A DNA stretch of 64,000 nucleotides from Carettochelys insculpta (taxonomy: Eukaryota > Chordata > Testudines > Carettochelyidae), in assembly GCF_033958435.1 (NCBI RefSeq), contig NC_134145.1, forward strand, positions 40,761,501 to 40,825,500, given 5' to 3'. This document shows, one piece after another, positions 31,880-43,929 of this stretch; positions within the stretch are counted from its first letter, which is position 1, and every line of letters starts with the position of its first letter. The notes below the pieces were generated by a model. The model searched no databases. It had not been told where the DNA came from and saw nothing but the letters and a program-made list of their open reading frames with translations. The translations under genes and the position numbers were made by a program.

Positions 31880-32501
31880 TGAGATTAATTTTGCAAGGGA
31901 CTACTGGGTCAGTCAGAAGAAGGCCACAATTTCCCTTTCCTGACAACAGCATTATCTAGAATGTGTAAAATGGATGAAATTCACATGTGGACATTTTAAT
32001 CTGTAAGCAACATTTGGATCCCTCAGGATGATTGCTATTGAAGAACAACCTTGCCCTCAACATAGCTGGTCCAGGGAGCAATGATGTAGCGAGAGGTGAA
32101 TAACCTGAAATTATATTGAAAAGTTTTGTAATTGAAGACTGGATTGTATCCTATCTTGTGCAGCAATGTAGGGTTGTAAGGAGTATAATATGCCCTGTTA
32201 CTCATACAGCTGTACGCAACGTGGTAGACAAAGCAGGCTCCCCTCCAGCAGGTGATACCTGGCTCTGGCTCCCTGGTATGCTCAGCAGTGTAACTGAAGT
32301 TCACTGAGACAGCAATAGAGACCAAGTCCAAGTAATTTAGTAGTGCAGACACCCTGATGGAGATCGCAAGTCGTCTTCCTCTTCACCTCCTCTGAGAGAT
32401 GTACGGCCATTAGGGTGAACAGATATCCATATTTTTTAACAACAGTCCCAATATTTGGAGCTTTGTCTTACTACCTGCAAACCGCTCCCAAAGTTTCACA
32501 C
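31880..32501. other. No gene or repeat recognised
   Basis: Between the half copy and the full copy of Q. Nothing identified. Confidence 0.4.
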
Positions 32502-32504
32502 TTG

Positions 32505-32900
32505 GGGTGTGTCTACACTTGCATTCCTCTTTCGAAAGATGTATGCAAATGATGTAAATAAATGCAAATGAGGTATAAATTTGCATATCTAACTCCTCAT
32601 TTGTATATTCTAATTTCGAAAGAGCTTCTTTCGAAAGAAGAAAGCCAGTGTAGATGCTGCTCTTTCGAAAGTAAACCCCAAATTCAAAAGAATCCTTCTT
32701 CCCGTTAAATAAAGGGAAGAAGGATTCTTCCAAAGAAGGGTTTACTTTCGAAAGAGCAGCGTCTACACTGGCTTTCTTCTTTCAAAATTAGAATATGCAA
32801 ATGAGGTGTTAAATATGAATATGTGCATCTCACTTGCATTTTCAGTTTACCTCATTTTGCATGCCTCTTTCGAAAGAGGAATGCAAGTGTAGACACACCC
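32505..32900. mobile_element. Q1: foldback element with TTCGAAAGA motifs
   Basis: A 396-bp palindrome from GGGTGTGTCTACACTTGC to GCAAGTGTAGACACACCC, TSD TTG (32502-32504 and 32901-32903). Internal CTCTTTCGAAAG and GGAAGAAGGATTCTT repeats mirror each other. Non-coding. Confidence 0.9.
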
Positions 32901-33043
32901 TTGCAGTTTGGTCTCCTAAATAGCTATGCACAGCACTTTGCTCAGTGAAGACTGTTAATTCATAATCAAGCCCTGAGAAATCCTCTTATTGTGTATTGTA
33001 TTTTATTGTTTCTTGGTTTTTTTCCTTCTTTTTGAGACAGAGG

Positions 33044-33614
33044 GGCTGTGTCTACACTAGCCCCAAACTTCAAAATGGCCATGCAAATGGCCATTTCAAA
33101 GTTTACTGATGAAGCGCTGAAATACATATTCAGCACCTCATTAGCATGCGGGTGGCCACGGCACTTCAAAATTGAAGCGGCTCACCACCGCGTGGCTCGT
33201 CCTGACGGGTCTCCTTTTCGAAAGGACCCTGCCTACTTCTAAGTCCCCTTATTCTCATCTGCTCACAGGAATAAGGGGACTTTGAAGTAGGCGGGGTCCT
33301 TTCGAAAAGGAGCCCCGTCGGGACAAGCCGCATGGTGGCAAGCTGAGTCAATTTCAAAGTGTCGTGGCCACCCGCATGCTAATGAGGCGCTGAATATATA
33401 TTTCAGTGCTTCATTAGTAAACTTCGAAATGGCCAAGTAAATGGCCATTTCGAAGTTTGGGGCTAGTGTAGACACAGCCCCTCTGTCTCAAAAAGGAAAA
33501 AAACAAGAAACAATAAAATAGTTTGGGGCTAGTGTAGATGGCCCCTCTGTCTCAAAAAGAAGGAAAAAAAACCAAGAAACAATAAAAAAGTTTGGGGCTA
33601 GTGTAGACACGGCC
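33044..33614. mobile_element. P3: foldback element with duplicated, inverted flank at its right end
   Basis: The core palindrome is 33044-33479. It is followed by an inverted copy of the left flank (33480-33520), a 23-bp copy of the element tail (33521-33543), a second inverted flank copy (33544-33589) and a second tail (33590-33614). The outermost 3-bp repeats are AGG (33041-33043 and 33615-33617), so the whole block behaves as one insertion later rearranged. Confidence 0.85.
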
Positions 33615-33805
33615 AGGGACTGGGAAAATGCAGGGAAAGTCTGAACGTGTGGGCTTGGGAGGTAGTGGAAAGGAGGCATACGGCGTTTTGAATAAGATGT
33701 TTGCGTCTTATTTGTTTAAGTTGTTTGGTTTTTTTCCAGAGAACACCAGACAGCCTGACAGTTTACTCAGATGTGAACTGGATAACTGGATTCGAACTGG
33801 TTAAA

Positions 33806-33806
<1 letters not shown>

Positions 33807-33836
<30 letters not shown>
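33807..33836. repeat. (AAT)n microsatellite
   Basis: About ten ATA/AAT units. Confidence 0.9.
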
Positions 33837-33838
<2 letters not shown>

Positions 33839-34362
33839 CTTCCTGCTTGAGTCACACTTTTTTGCCTTCTTATTGAAAGAGAACAATTCCAAAGGAACAA
33901 GAATCTTAAAAGAGGCGTGAAACATAATGAATGTGTCTACATGGGCACAATATTTCGAAAAGACCAGCCCTCTTTCAAAAGAACGAAGGGAGAGTCTACA
34001 TGTGCCATGCACTCTTTCAATTTGAAATCAAAGGAATGCAGCTCAGACATTGAAGGCTGGACCCCGATCCCATAGAGGAAGAGCACCACCCGTCAAAAAA
34101 CAACGTTGAAATAAGGCAGATGTAGATGTGCCATGGCCCGTTCTTTAGAAAGAGGAGTCCTCCACAACAGGGCCCAGCCCCAGCGCGGAGATGCCCTGCC
34201 CCGCCCCGCCAAGCGGAGCTCTATGACCCGCGCGTCCGGCCACTCTTACAGCTGCATGGACCCAGAAACCCCATGGCAGGAAGCTGAGAGCAGGCAAGCT
34301 GCAAAAGCACGAGCCCCAGGCAGCATGCCCTCTCAGCCACCCCTGATGACAGCGACAGGCAC

Positions 34363-34783
34363 ATGGCCAGGGCCTGGCAGTCTCCCAAGCCCCAGGGCCT
34401 CCCCTCAGAGCCTCCACAGGGCTCCCAGGGGTCCATCCCTGAAAAAAAGAAGAGGGACCCCTCCTGGATGGACCGTGAACTCAGAGATCTCCTGGGCCTC
34501 TGGAGAGAAAAGGGGGTTCTCCAGGAGATGGGGGATAAAGCAGAGGAATGCCACTGACTTCGCCTGCCTGGCTCAGGGACTGACCAGCCAAGGCCATCTG
34601 GAGCGGACCCTGGAGCAAGTCCAGAGTAAAGTAAAGGAGCTCTGGCCCGGCTATGCCTGGGTCTCGAATGAGGCTGGGAGCTCAGGCCCCTCCATCTGCC
34701 CCTACTATAGGCAGCTCCACAACATCCTGGGGCCCCGGGACAGCTCCCCACCCAAAGCAGTCCTGGACAGCTCAGCAGACTAG
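34363..34783 (+). pseudogene. Harbinger Myb/SANT-like protein, element B copy, broken
   Basis: The start MARAWQSPKPQG aligns with MAARQPPKRPQG of E1. The domain reads SWMDRELRDLLGLWREK, then after a 1-nt shift near 34540 RNATDFACLAQGL, QVQSKVKELWPGYAW and a CPYYRQLHNILG block. A TAG at 34781-34783 interrupts the acidic tail, whose frame continues as PELEELLEPG. No second exon is present before the transposase 3' end. Confidence 0.85.
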
Positions 34784-34905
34784 CCCGAGCTGGAGGAGCT
34801 GCTGGAGCCAGGAACAGCCAGCCCGAGTCAGGGGGCAGACACCACCTGGGACTGGTCCAGTGAGGAAGGCAACCTCGTCACTGACATCCCCTGGCATCGG
34901 GGTGG

Positions 34906-36295
34906 TCACTGCGGCCCCGGGGCAAGACTTACATGAAGGGCCTCCTGAATCTGGACACCGTCGCGATTCTCCTGGTGGCTGGCAACAGCAGCCGGCTGCT
35001 TGTACCCCATGGTGGCCTTGGATGCCCACCCCTGGATGTAGACATCCCCCATCACCTCCACAATGTTGTGGAGGAATCAGCAGGTGCCCACCAGCTGTGG
35101 GACATTGCACATCCCCACCTCGAGGCGGGCAAGAAGGCACTGCCACCACCCCTTGAGGCGCCTGAAGGCCCACTCGACCATGTGCTGGGCCTGGTTGAAG
35201 TGGGTGTTGAAGGCCTCCCTGCTGGGGTTGAGGTGGCCAATATAGGGCCACATCAGCCATGGCAGTAGGGGGTATGCCGCATCTGCAACTTTGCATAGCG
35301 GCATGATGGTGTCCCCAACCAGCATTTCCAGCTGGGGGATGAAGGTGCCGGCCTCCATATACCGGCACAGGCCAGAATTACAGAAGACCCTGGCATTGTG
35401 GGTTCTCCCCAACCAGCCCATGTAGATGTCCATGAACTGGCCTTTGTGGTCCACCAGGGCCTGGGGAACCACCGAGTGGTCGCCCTTCTGGTTGATATAG
35501 TGGCCAGCACTGTGTGGTGGGGCACGGATGGAGATGTGCATCCCATCCAGGGCACCAAAGCAGTGCAGGAACCCCAATGAGGAGAAACCCTTGATGATGG
35601 CATCCAGGTCTCTGACGCAGATGACCCGGTGCAGGAGCATGGCGTTCAGGGCCCAGACAACCTGCAGGGATGGAGGCTGTGCGCTCTCCTGAGGATGTGG
35701 CAGGGTGTTCCCAGCCGGCAACCCTCTCCTGCCTCACCCCAGCCATCAAGTCCCCTCCTGGCCCCCCCCAGCTGGTGACCCCCGAGGGGTTCCTGTGCTC
35801 ATGGGCCGCCTTCCTCCTTCCCATGGAGGGAGTGTGCCCCGGGCCCAGCTTACCTCCATGAGCACTGCTCCGACAGTGACCTTGCCCCGCTCCGAACTAG
35901 TGGGCCACTGAGCAGTAGGAGTGCGGGGTGGCCAGTTTCCATATCGCAATTGTGACTTGCTTCTCGAGGGGGAGTGCGGGCTTCATGGTGGTGTCCTGAT
36001 GCCTCAGTGCAGGTGCCAGCCATTGACACAGCTCCTGGAAGGAGTCCCAGCTCATGCAGAAGTTCCGGAGCCAGGTGTCCTCATCCCATTGCCCCAGAAC
36101 GAGTTGCTCCCACCAGTCCATGCTGCTGGGGTGGCTCCACAGGCGCCAGGGCGAAAGGGGATGAGGTGCAGGCTGGGTGCACTCCTTGTCCTCAGGGGGG
36201 CTGTTCTGTCTCCCAAGAAGGAGGGGGGCAGCTGTGACGACCGTACAGACAATGATGTCTGCATCCAGTGCAAGGAGCAGGGTGTCGTTAGCCAT
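34906..36295 (-). pseudogene. Harbinger DDE transposase, element B copy, broken
   Basis: Exon 1 is 36295-35854 (GAG|GTAAGC) and exon 2 begins at 35661 after CTGCAG. Splice positions and phase equal those of the E family. Blocks: MDWWEQLVLGQWDEDTWLRN, FGALDGMHISI (first Asp), YMGWLGRTHNARVF, VADAAYPLLPW (second Asp) and MVEWAFRRLKGWW (Glu), again with 35 residues between the last two. A stop or shift occurs at SVAH* near 35897 and a TGA after VGTC near 35077. The C-terminus ends at the TGA at 34908-34906. The protein differs clearly from E1-E4, so B is a separate family. Confidence 0.88.
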
Positions 36296-36374
36296 CGTGC
36301 TGCTGCGCTGGGGTCCTGCATTGCTCCTGGTAGCTCAGCAGGCCTTGGCTAGTGCAGGGTAGGGGAATTGAAAG

Positions 36375-36389
36375 GGGCCCTTTAAGGCA
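36375..36389 (-). promoter_or_regulatory. GGGCCCTTTAAGG box upstream of the B transposase
   Basis: Same box as in the E family, about 85 bp from the ATG, despite divergence of most other non-coding sequence. Role inferred. Confidence 0.5.
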
Positions 36390-36789
36390 GCAGCTGGCTG
36401 CAGGCCCGGAAGGGCTTGGCGGCCATGTGACCCCATCTGCGACATCTCCACCTCTCTTCTTTTGAAAGAGCACTCGTACATGTGTGGCTGTTCTTTTTCG
36501 AAATAATGGGATGGGGTCTTCGAAGGAGTGGGTAGGAACTGCGATCCGCCTTTGCTGTGTGGTCGTGTTCTTTCAAAAGATGGTATATCGATTTCTGAAT
36601 TTCAATTTTGCTCTTTTGTTGGTGGGCTCCCGTGTAGACACAGCCAATGTGAAAACATGGATTCTATCTGCTAAGAACAATGTGAGACAATTTCACTCAT
36701 AATTTTGAAACAAGACTTCAATATGAGTTGTGCTCAGGGAAAAATCTATAAAAGGATTTGCCTATGCTATCTATGAAAAATGTGGAGCT

Positions 36790-37235
36790 ATAATTGTCAT
36801 GTAACACGCCAGCAGGCCTCAGAGAGCAAGGTTGGAAACTTCCATTCTGGTTGCACAATCAAGGGCACATCACTGTGTTACAGCTTGTTACAGCCTTCAA
36901 CCCCATAAACACGAATATGAGATAGCCATATCAGCCCTCACACCTCCATTTGAATGTGGGAAACCTAGAGAACATGGGCCACATCCTCCCTGACTGAACT
37001 GACCTGATTTCTCCTCTTTTGATGTTGACAGCTCCTCATTAACTGCTGATGATGGGCCACATCCTCTGTGACTGAACAGACCTTGTCAACTCTGGCCCTC
37101 CCTTTCACCGAGACTCCCTCTTTAAACCCTCCTCTGGAACCCCCGACTCATACATTTGATGAAGTGCGTCTTTGCCCATAAAAGCTTATGCTCCAAAATA
37201 TCTGTTAATCTATAAGGTACCACAGGTCTTCTATT
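36790..37235 (+). mobile_element. Penelope-type 3' end
   Basis: The stretch ends with TTGATGAAGTGCGTCTTTGC, then AAAGCTTATGCTCCAAAATA and CTGTTAATCTATAAGGTACC, the module shared with 29342-29563 and related to the element at 50686. The upstream boundary is approximate. Confidence 0.5.
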
Positions 37236-37471
37236 TGCTAGAGAAACCAGTAACTAGGGCAAATTTGACTTCAGCTCTGTGAGAATATTAAAAGTGGCAT
37301 TGAGCCAGTATGTGCATACCCCGTAAACAGCTAAGGGATAAATCACTGTGAGGTTGCTTCCCTAGCTGAGTTTCACTGGGGACTCTCCACCTCATGGGTG
37401 TCTCAAACATACCTCCAGCTGGAGCAATGTCTGCTGAGGCCCTGAAGTGAAGTGCTTCAGGACTGGAACTC
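37236..37471. other. No feature recognised
   Basis: Short gap between a Penelope-type tail and P4. Confidence 0.4.
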
Positions 37472-37474
37472 CCT

Positions 37475-37895
37475 GGCCGAGTCTACACTAGCCCCAAACT
37501 TCGAAATTCCCATGTAAATGGCCATTTCAAAGTTTACTAATGAAGCGCTGAAATATATATTCAGTGCCTCATTAGCATGCGGGCTGCCGTGGCACTTCGA
37601 AACTGATGCGGCTCATCCCGACGGGGCTCCTTTTCGGAAGAACCCCGCCTACTTCGAAGTCCCCTTATTCCCATCTGCTCACAGGAATAAGGCGACTTCA
37701 AAGTAGGCAGGGTCCTTTCGAAAAGGAGCTCCATCGGGACGAGCTGCGCGGCGGTGAGCCGTGTCAATTTCGAAGTGCCACGGCCACCCGCATGCTAATG
37801 AGGCGCTGAATATGTATTTCAGCGCTTTATTAGTAAACTTTGAAATGGCCATTTACATGGCCATTGCGAAGTTTGGGGCTAGTGTAGACATAGCC
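37475..37895. mobile_element. P4: foldback element of the P family
   Basis: 421-bp palindrome with TSD CCT (37472-37474 and 37896-37898). Ends GGCCGAGTCTACACTAGCC and GCTAGTGTAGACATAGCC. Non-coding. Confidence 0.92.
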
Positions 37896-38224
37896 CCTAT
37901 GGCAGAAAAGGGATGTAAGCATCCCAAAAAGCCTCTTATCCAGTCACATACATTTCTGCTGTACTTTTTTGCTTGCTAAAGTGTACCTTGTGAATAATCT
38001 GTAATAACTTGGAGTAGGTAAGCATAGTACAGTACATTATACCTAATCAGCTCTGTGTTAAAGCAAATCCCATGATCCTGTCTGTCCTTGACCTGTGAGT
38101 TGACAAGAAAGTGGGATAATTCTTCTTCTGGTCAAAAAGGAAATGCCCCTAGTGAAGTGGGGCTAGTTATCTTATGTAAGATACAATTATGAAGGAATAA
38201 AAACCCCACAGCTTGGTCATGGGT

Positions 38225-38460
38225 GGCCTGAGACTGATAACTCAGGATGGAGGGCTAAAAATTGCTGTGTAGACACAGGGGTTCAGGCTGGAGCTTGGGC
38301 TGTGGGATCTTCCACCCTCACAGAGTACCTGAGTTCAAGCTCCAATCTAAGCCTGAATGTCTACACAGCAATTTTCAGCTCTAGAGCCCACGCCCTCTGA
38401 GTCCAAGTTAGCTGACTTGGGGCAGCCATGAGGACTTTTATCCACCCATAGACATAGCAA
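38225..38460. mobile_element. Old foldback element with TGTGTAGACA arms
   Basis: ATTGCTGTGTAGACACAGGG...TGTCTACACAGCAAT mirrors around CACCCTCACAG, and GGCTGGAGCTTGGGC pairs with TTCAAGCTCCAATC. The right end near CCCATAGACATAGC is approximate. It looks like a decayed terminal-inverted-repeat element. Confidence 0.5.
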
Positions 38461-38741
38461 CATCTTCCTACATTCTAAGGATATCTGTGTGAGGAGAAGG
38501 CTTGGAGCTCCAGGGAGCTGAAGGGTCTGGAGACCCTGAGAAAGGAAGACTCACAGGGAGACTGGGAGAAGAAATGGACTGGGAAGAACAGGTTCTATTT
38601 CTGTGCACTTTGGCAGCTTCAAATGCAAAGAAATTAACTGGATTCATTGGAGGAGAGTTATGCTCACCTGAAATGACTAGATTCTTAAAATCCTGCATCA
38701 AAGCCGCTCCCTTTTATGTACAAGTGAAATGGACACACAGA

Positions 38742-39452
38742 GGCCGTGTCTACACGTGCACGCTACTTCGAAGTAGGAGCGCCAACTTCGAAATAGCGCC
38801 TGTCACGGCTACACGTGTTGGGCGCTATTTCGAAGTTGAAATCGACGTTATGTGGCGAGACGTCAAAGTCGCTAACCCCATGAGGGGATGGGAATAGCGC
38901 CCTACTTCGAAGTTGAACGTCGAAGTAGGGCATGTGTAGCCGATCCGCGTCCCGCAACATCGAAATAGCGGGGTCCGCCATGGCGGCCATCAGCTGAGGG
39001 GTTGAGAGACGCTCTCTCTCCAGCCCCTGCGGGGCTCTATGGTCACCGTGGGCAGCATCCCTTAGCCCAGGGCTTCTGGCTGCTGCTGCTGCAGCTGGGG
39101 ATCCATGCTGCATGCACAGGGTCTGCAACCAATTGTCGGCTCTGTGGATCTTGTGTTGTTTAGTGCAACTGTGTCTGGGAGGGGCCCTTTAAGGGAGCGG
39201 CTTGCTGTTGAGTCCGCCCTGTGACCCTGTCTGCAGCTGTTCCTGGCACCCTTATTTTGATGTGTGCTACTTTGGCGTTTAGACGTTCCCTCGCAGCGCC
39301 TATTTCGATGTGGTGCTGCCCAACGTTGAAGTTGAACGTTGACGTTGCCAGCCCTGGAGGACATGTAGACGTTATTCATCAAAATAGACTATTTCGATGT
39401 CGCTACATCGAAATAAGCTATTTTGATGTAGTGTGCATGTGTAGATGTAGCC
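38742..39452 (-). mobile_element. A4: internal-deletion derivative of the E Harbinger family
   Basis: 711 bp with TSD AGA (38739-38741 and 39453-39455). Same layout as A2, reversed, including the mini-frame MDPQLQQQQPEALG. Confidence 0.94.
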
Positions 39453-39455
39453 AGA

Positions 39456-40084
39456 ATGGAAGATATGTCACTCAAGTGTCCTGAACTGTGTAGTTCCAGC
39501 AACAGCTTTGAATTTCCTGGATTTCTAATAGGATCAAACATAAGGATATATGATTATTCACTTAACGACATTCACTGAAGAAAGGGCCAGATGCTTGGTT
39601 CAGGTGTAGTTCTCTTTGTGCCACTCCAGAGCTTTTAGCTGCTGCCAGGGCTTCCAATAATGCTGGAATGGTCGAGTATCTGGGTTAAAGTCCACCACAT
39701 GCTGACAAGTCTCTGCTGGCAGAATGGATACAGACAGCCTGTATCTACCCATTGCAGTTGCTCTGAGCATGCGTTTGCTGCAGCCAATAATGTAGTTCAA
39801 GAGCTGGCCAATTATCACAGAAAATTATTTAAAGATAGGACTCAATAGTGAATATTAAGAAAATTACTTAAATTATTCAAAAAGTCTGTCCAACCAGCCC
39901 TATTGTCTCAAAAGTACACAAATATAGTTTATTGTTAAGGGGATTGTACCTTTAATGAAATTATAGATATTTATGTCCTTTACCTGTTTAAACTACAACT
40001 TTTCCAGACAGTATTAATAACTGCATAACTGCAAGTGTGTGATTTAACAGCTTCTGACACAAGTTGTGGCAAGCCTAAAACTAC
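39456..40084. other. No gene or repeat recognised
   Basis: AT-rich sequence, no supported features. Confidence 0.45.
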
Positions 40085-40215
40085 AAGAGAGGACAATTCA
40101 CGGTCTGTGCTCACGAAAGCTCATGCTCAAAACTTTTCTGTTAGTCTATAAAGTGCCGCAGGACCCTTCATTGCTGTTACAGATCCAGACGAACACGGCT
40201 ACCCCTCCAAAACTG
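40085..40215 (+). mobile_element. Penelope-type tail / SINE-like fragment
   Basis: CTCACGAAAGCTCATGCTC, TCTGTTAGTCTATAAAGTGC and AGATCCAGACGAACACGGCT are the same module as at 50700-50790 and 53225-53311, with an extra AACACGGCTACCCCTCC end. Confidence 0.55.
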
Positions 40216-43200
40216 AAGCTCTCTACTTGTGATGAGAAAGTGCAGGATATGGAAGTGGCAAAATACAGTAGACAATTTATACTTTAAGTGGCCTATGCAC
40301 CCTCCTCTTCTTCAGTCAAAGAAGACAACAAGGCAATAGATCTAGTGGCCTTGTTGTGCACATTCCAGCATAGAGCAGAGGAAGGAAGTACATCAGGGAG
40401 ATGTGGTTGTGATGCTTTCCTCAGTGCACCAACAAATACAAGTCACTGTGTTTCTACTTGCCTTAGTAAGAGTGAGCTTTACTGGATTGTGTCAGCTCCA
40501 TCTGCCTCAGCCACAAACTCCGAGAGACTCTGCCAGTTTTTTAGCTTGCCTTGCAAATAACCATCAGTAAACCCCGTTTCCTGAGTTCCCCAGAGACAGC
40601 TCACTGCTGTCGCCAGTTCCTCTCATGGACAGTCATCACAATTGTTAAGTCTGCCACTTCCAAAGAGATAGTGCACACACGAGCTTGTTAGGTTAGCTGG
40701 GGACTTGCTCTGTGCTTCAGTATGACAACACTGAAATGGTTTGTGGTGAAAACCTGCCTGGGACCCGTTTGGTTACAGACTGCCTCCCAGATACATTTTA
40801 AGAACAGTTCCAGCACACATATGTAAATCTTTGCACACAACCCAGACATGCCTCAAACCATGATTTTTCAGGCCCAGTGTGATGTCAGTTTATAAGGAAT
40901 ACTGTACGGGACACATTTGAGATATCTATTTTGACAACATCATGTTGTGAATACTGAGAGTCTCACACCTGACATGACTTACTGCAGGGTGGGCCTTCTG
41001 CCAGTTGGCATTGAGGAGCTCTTAGAGTGACAGTGGGGTCAATAGATACATCGCTCTGTTAGATCCATCCGTCCTCTCTGCGGGGAATGGATGAAGGAGC
41101 AATTAAGGCAACTGAACCTGAGTGAATGGCCGTATAAGTTACTCAAAGCCTGTGAGCAGGAAGAGGTTCCTTGCCTACCTGACTGATTCTCTTCATCCTC
41201 ACAGTGCCTAGCTCAGCTACTCTACTTAACTCAGTATCTAATACATAAAGTCATTTAAGGAAAAATATGTAACATGTCTCTGTTTCATTCCAATTTTAAT
41301 TGCAGTATTCTATATGAAACTTGCCTAGGAACAGCCTGGTGCAGGCATAAAGCTGTCACAGACTCAAGACCGGAGAGGAGAGAGAGCCATAAATTATCTG
41401 AGACGAGGAACCAGTTGTCCCAAAACACTTATTTTTGAACCCTGAAGTGAAGGGAGGAAACTCTGAACTCTAAAGAGGCAAAAGCAAATCTATCCCTAGG
41501 GTGTGGCTGCCGTGGTTAAAAGTCGTTTGTTTTTCCTTCTCAAAGTTGAAATTCAGTCCAGGCATCCTCACCTAACTCTCCATAAAAATGTTAACTCCCA
41601 TGAAACACCGATAATTATTGTGATTTTTAAAAAACAAGCTTTGCTTTGCTTTTATGGAAATTGTGTGATACTCTGGTGCCTCTCCTGACAGGAGTATCAA
41701 CCCTTGCTTCTTGAAGTCTAGTTTTCTAGTCAGTATGTCAATAACTGTCAGTGGCTTTCTTGTTGAAAAGTCTTCACAGGTGTAAAATTCTTCATATACT
41801 ATCATCCTGTTCTTTTCAGATTCAAGAATATGGTTTCATTATATTTAGTGAAGCATAAGCAATGTGCTGTAGGGGTGGAAAAATACGTCAGCCAAACCAG
41901 ATTACTAAAGGAGTCACCTGTGGTGACTTAACAGCCTTGATGGGCAGCAGGAAACATTCAGGAAATGGTACCAAAGGCTACAGAGTGAAGAAAGTTTCCT
42001 GCAGGGAAGACTCTGAGATCAGGGGAGTTGTCCCATCTAGCAGCCAGCAAGACCCTGATATTAGGATTTGGAATTGAGAGGCAGAAGGTAGCACTCCAGC
42101 ACAGGAAAACCCATCCATGAAGAGGGGCTGTAGACCCTGGTTAAGCTGACAGTTAATAGTGACTGAGGACTGGAGAGCTAGTGTAGACCCAGGTGACTAC
42201 ATATGAGCAGAAGTATTGCTTAGACTGCCCCTTCTAAGTCTGTGCTGGTTTAAGAGCCCATGATTTTCATAAACAGTTGTTTTAAACGTTGTTAGTGACA
42301 TGAATTAATCAATTGCTGATCTTAAAGGTTAGAAAATAAGAATATAACTACATAATTTTCTTTTATATTACAGTTTGTCTGCAGCCTTTATTAGATGATT
42401 GATTACACGTGTTTGATAATTTTTACCTAGTATGGAACATGACTTTTCTTTAACAAATTTGTTTTAATTTTATTTACCTTATGGCCGCGCAGTTATCCAA
42501 GTTAGTAATCAGTCTTCATATCAGGCTGAAATGTTTGTGGTTTCAGTAGATTGTGTTCAGGCTACTTTATTTTTACCTTCATACTCAGTATAATTAGATC
42601 ATCATGCAATTGTTCCTGTTGTCAAAGTTCTTCAGTTTTATATTGGGACATTAGGACTACGTGTTGGATAACAGCTAGGGTTTTGTTTTGTTTTCCTGTG
42701 GAGTCCCAGAGGTTACCAATACCCTTTATGTAACTCAGTTCTGCACACATTGTTTATCCACAGTCTTGGATCTTTTTAGGGTGTTCTACTAACAAACTTT
42801 GATTAGCATTTTACAACACTTCTGCAAGCAACTCTTTCTAGTATTTTGATTGAAATTCTGTTATTCCAGTGAAAATATATCTAATATGAACCCCATATAA
42901 ATTTTTATTTTTATTACTGGCATAAGAACAGATTTAAAATAGTTGACAGGATTTCACCCTAGGTTCCCTTATAATTCATCTCACTGTTAATTGTGGTGAA
43001 ATTTTCAAGATCATGTAAGTGATTTAGAAGGACTGGAAAGGAAAATTATTTAATTTTTGAAAACTTCACTCTGTGTGTGTGAAGAAAAGGACTTTCCTGG
43101 TGTACTTCTGTAATGTGATTTTACTTTTTCATTAGAAATTGTCCCTGTGCTACAGTTGTAACATGGATTTTGCACTAGCTGCAGAGTGGAGATTAAATTA

Positions 43201-43240
43201 GAAGCTGCACATGGGAACCTTCTCCAAGTGGCTGGGGGGT
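40216..43240. other. No gene recognised in this 3-kb stretch
   Basis: No long open frame with family features, no terminal repeats and no LINE motifs by eye. This is the longest unexplained block next to 45060-47535 and could include old host or repeat sequence that only alignment would reveal. Confidence 0.4.
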
Positions 43241-43244
43241 GAAA

Positions 43245-43478
43245 AGAAGGAGAAATAAATGTTTTATGGGTTATGTTAAAATTGAGGAGGGTGAAGCATT
43301 GGAATGCATTGCCTAGAGAGATGGTGGATTCTCCATCCCTAGAGGTTTTTAAGTCCCAGCTTGACAAGGTCCTGGCTGGGATGACTTAGTGGGGGTTGAT
43401 CCTGCTTGAAGCAGGGGGCTGGACTAGATGACCTCCTGAGGTCCCTTCCAGCCCCATGATTCTGTGTGTGATTTTGTG
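43245..43478 (+). mobile_element. CR1 3' end fragment
   Basis: AAGCATTGGAATGCATTGCC, AGGTTTTTAAGTCCCAGCTT, then GGGGGCTGGACTAGATGACC and CTTCCAGCCCCATGATTCTG is the typical CR1 3' UTR, ending in a degraded ATTCTGTG tail. Confidence 0.85.
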
Positions 43479-43929
43479 AATTGTGTATAATTACCAGCCA
43501 ATGCAAAGTAGAGTTTTCCCCTGATCTATATCTAGCTATGAAACTCTGACTTCTCTCTGGAAATTTCATTTTATTATGTAATGGTCCTGGCTCTATATTT
43601 GCTGATTTACTCCAAAAATACAAGTGTTACAATAAATGGAATTTTCATGACTGCAAAACCACTGCTGAGCTTTTCAATGTTTTAAATAAATCAGAGAAGA
43701 AAAATATATAAACTAAAATCTAGTTGTGGAATCTATATTTCCATAGTTTTGTTTTATGGTTACTTGCAGTGAACCTTTAGAATGTAAGGTTCTTTGTTAT
43801 AATGAATATGTATTTAGATAAACTGTCTGAGAGAGAAAACATATGCTGCCTTATCTGCATCTTTTTTCCTATAATATGCATAAACATTTAAAAATCCCAG
43901 AAATAAAGGAAGGTTTTGCAACCCATCGA

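Larger units (their letters stand above)
33929..36645. mobile_element. B: second-family PIF/Harbinger element, compacted
   Basis: The left end GAATGTGTCTACATGGGC and right end CCGTGTAGACACAGCC are flanked by AAT (33926-33928 and 36646-36648). It carries a Myb-like gene on + (34363-34783) and a transposase on - (36295-34906) that nearly abut. At 2.7 kb it is far shorter than E1-E4 because the second Myb exon and the 3' spacer are gone. Confidence 0.88.

Noticed and set aside
33001..33614. P3 extra repeats as three separate P insertions
   Set aside because: The extra units contain only 23-25 bp of element tail and an inverted flank, and only one outer AGG pair exists.
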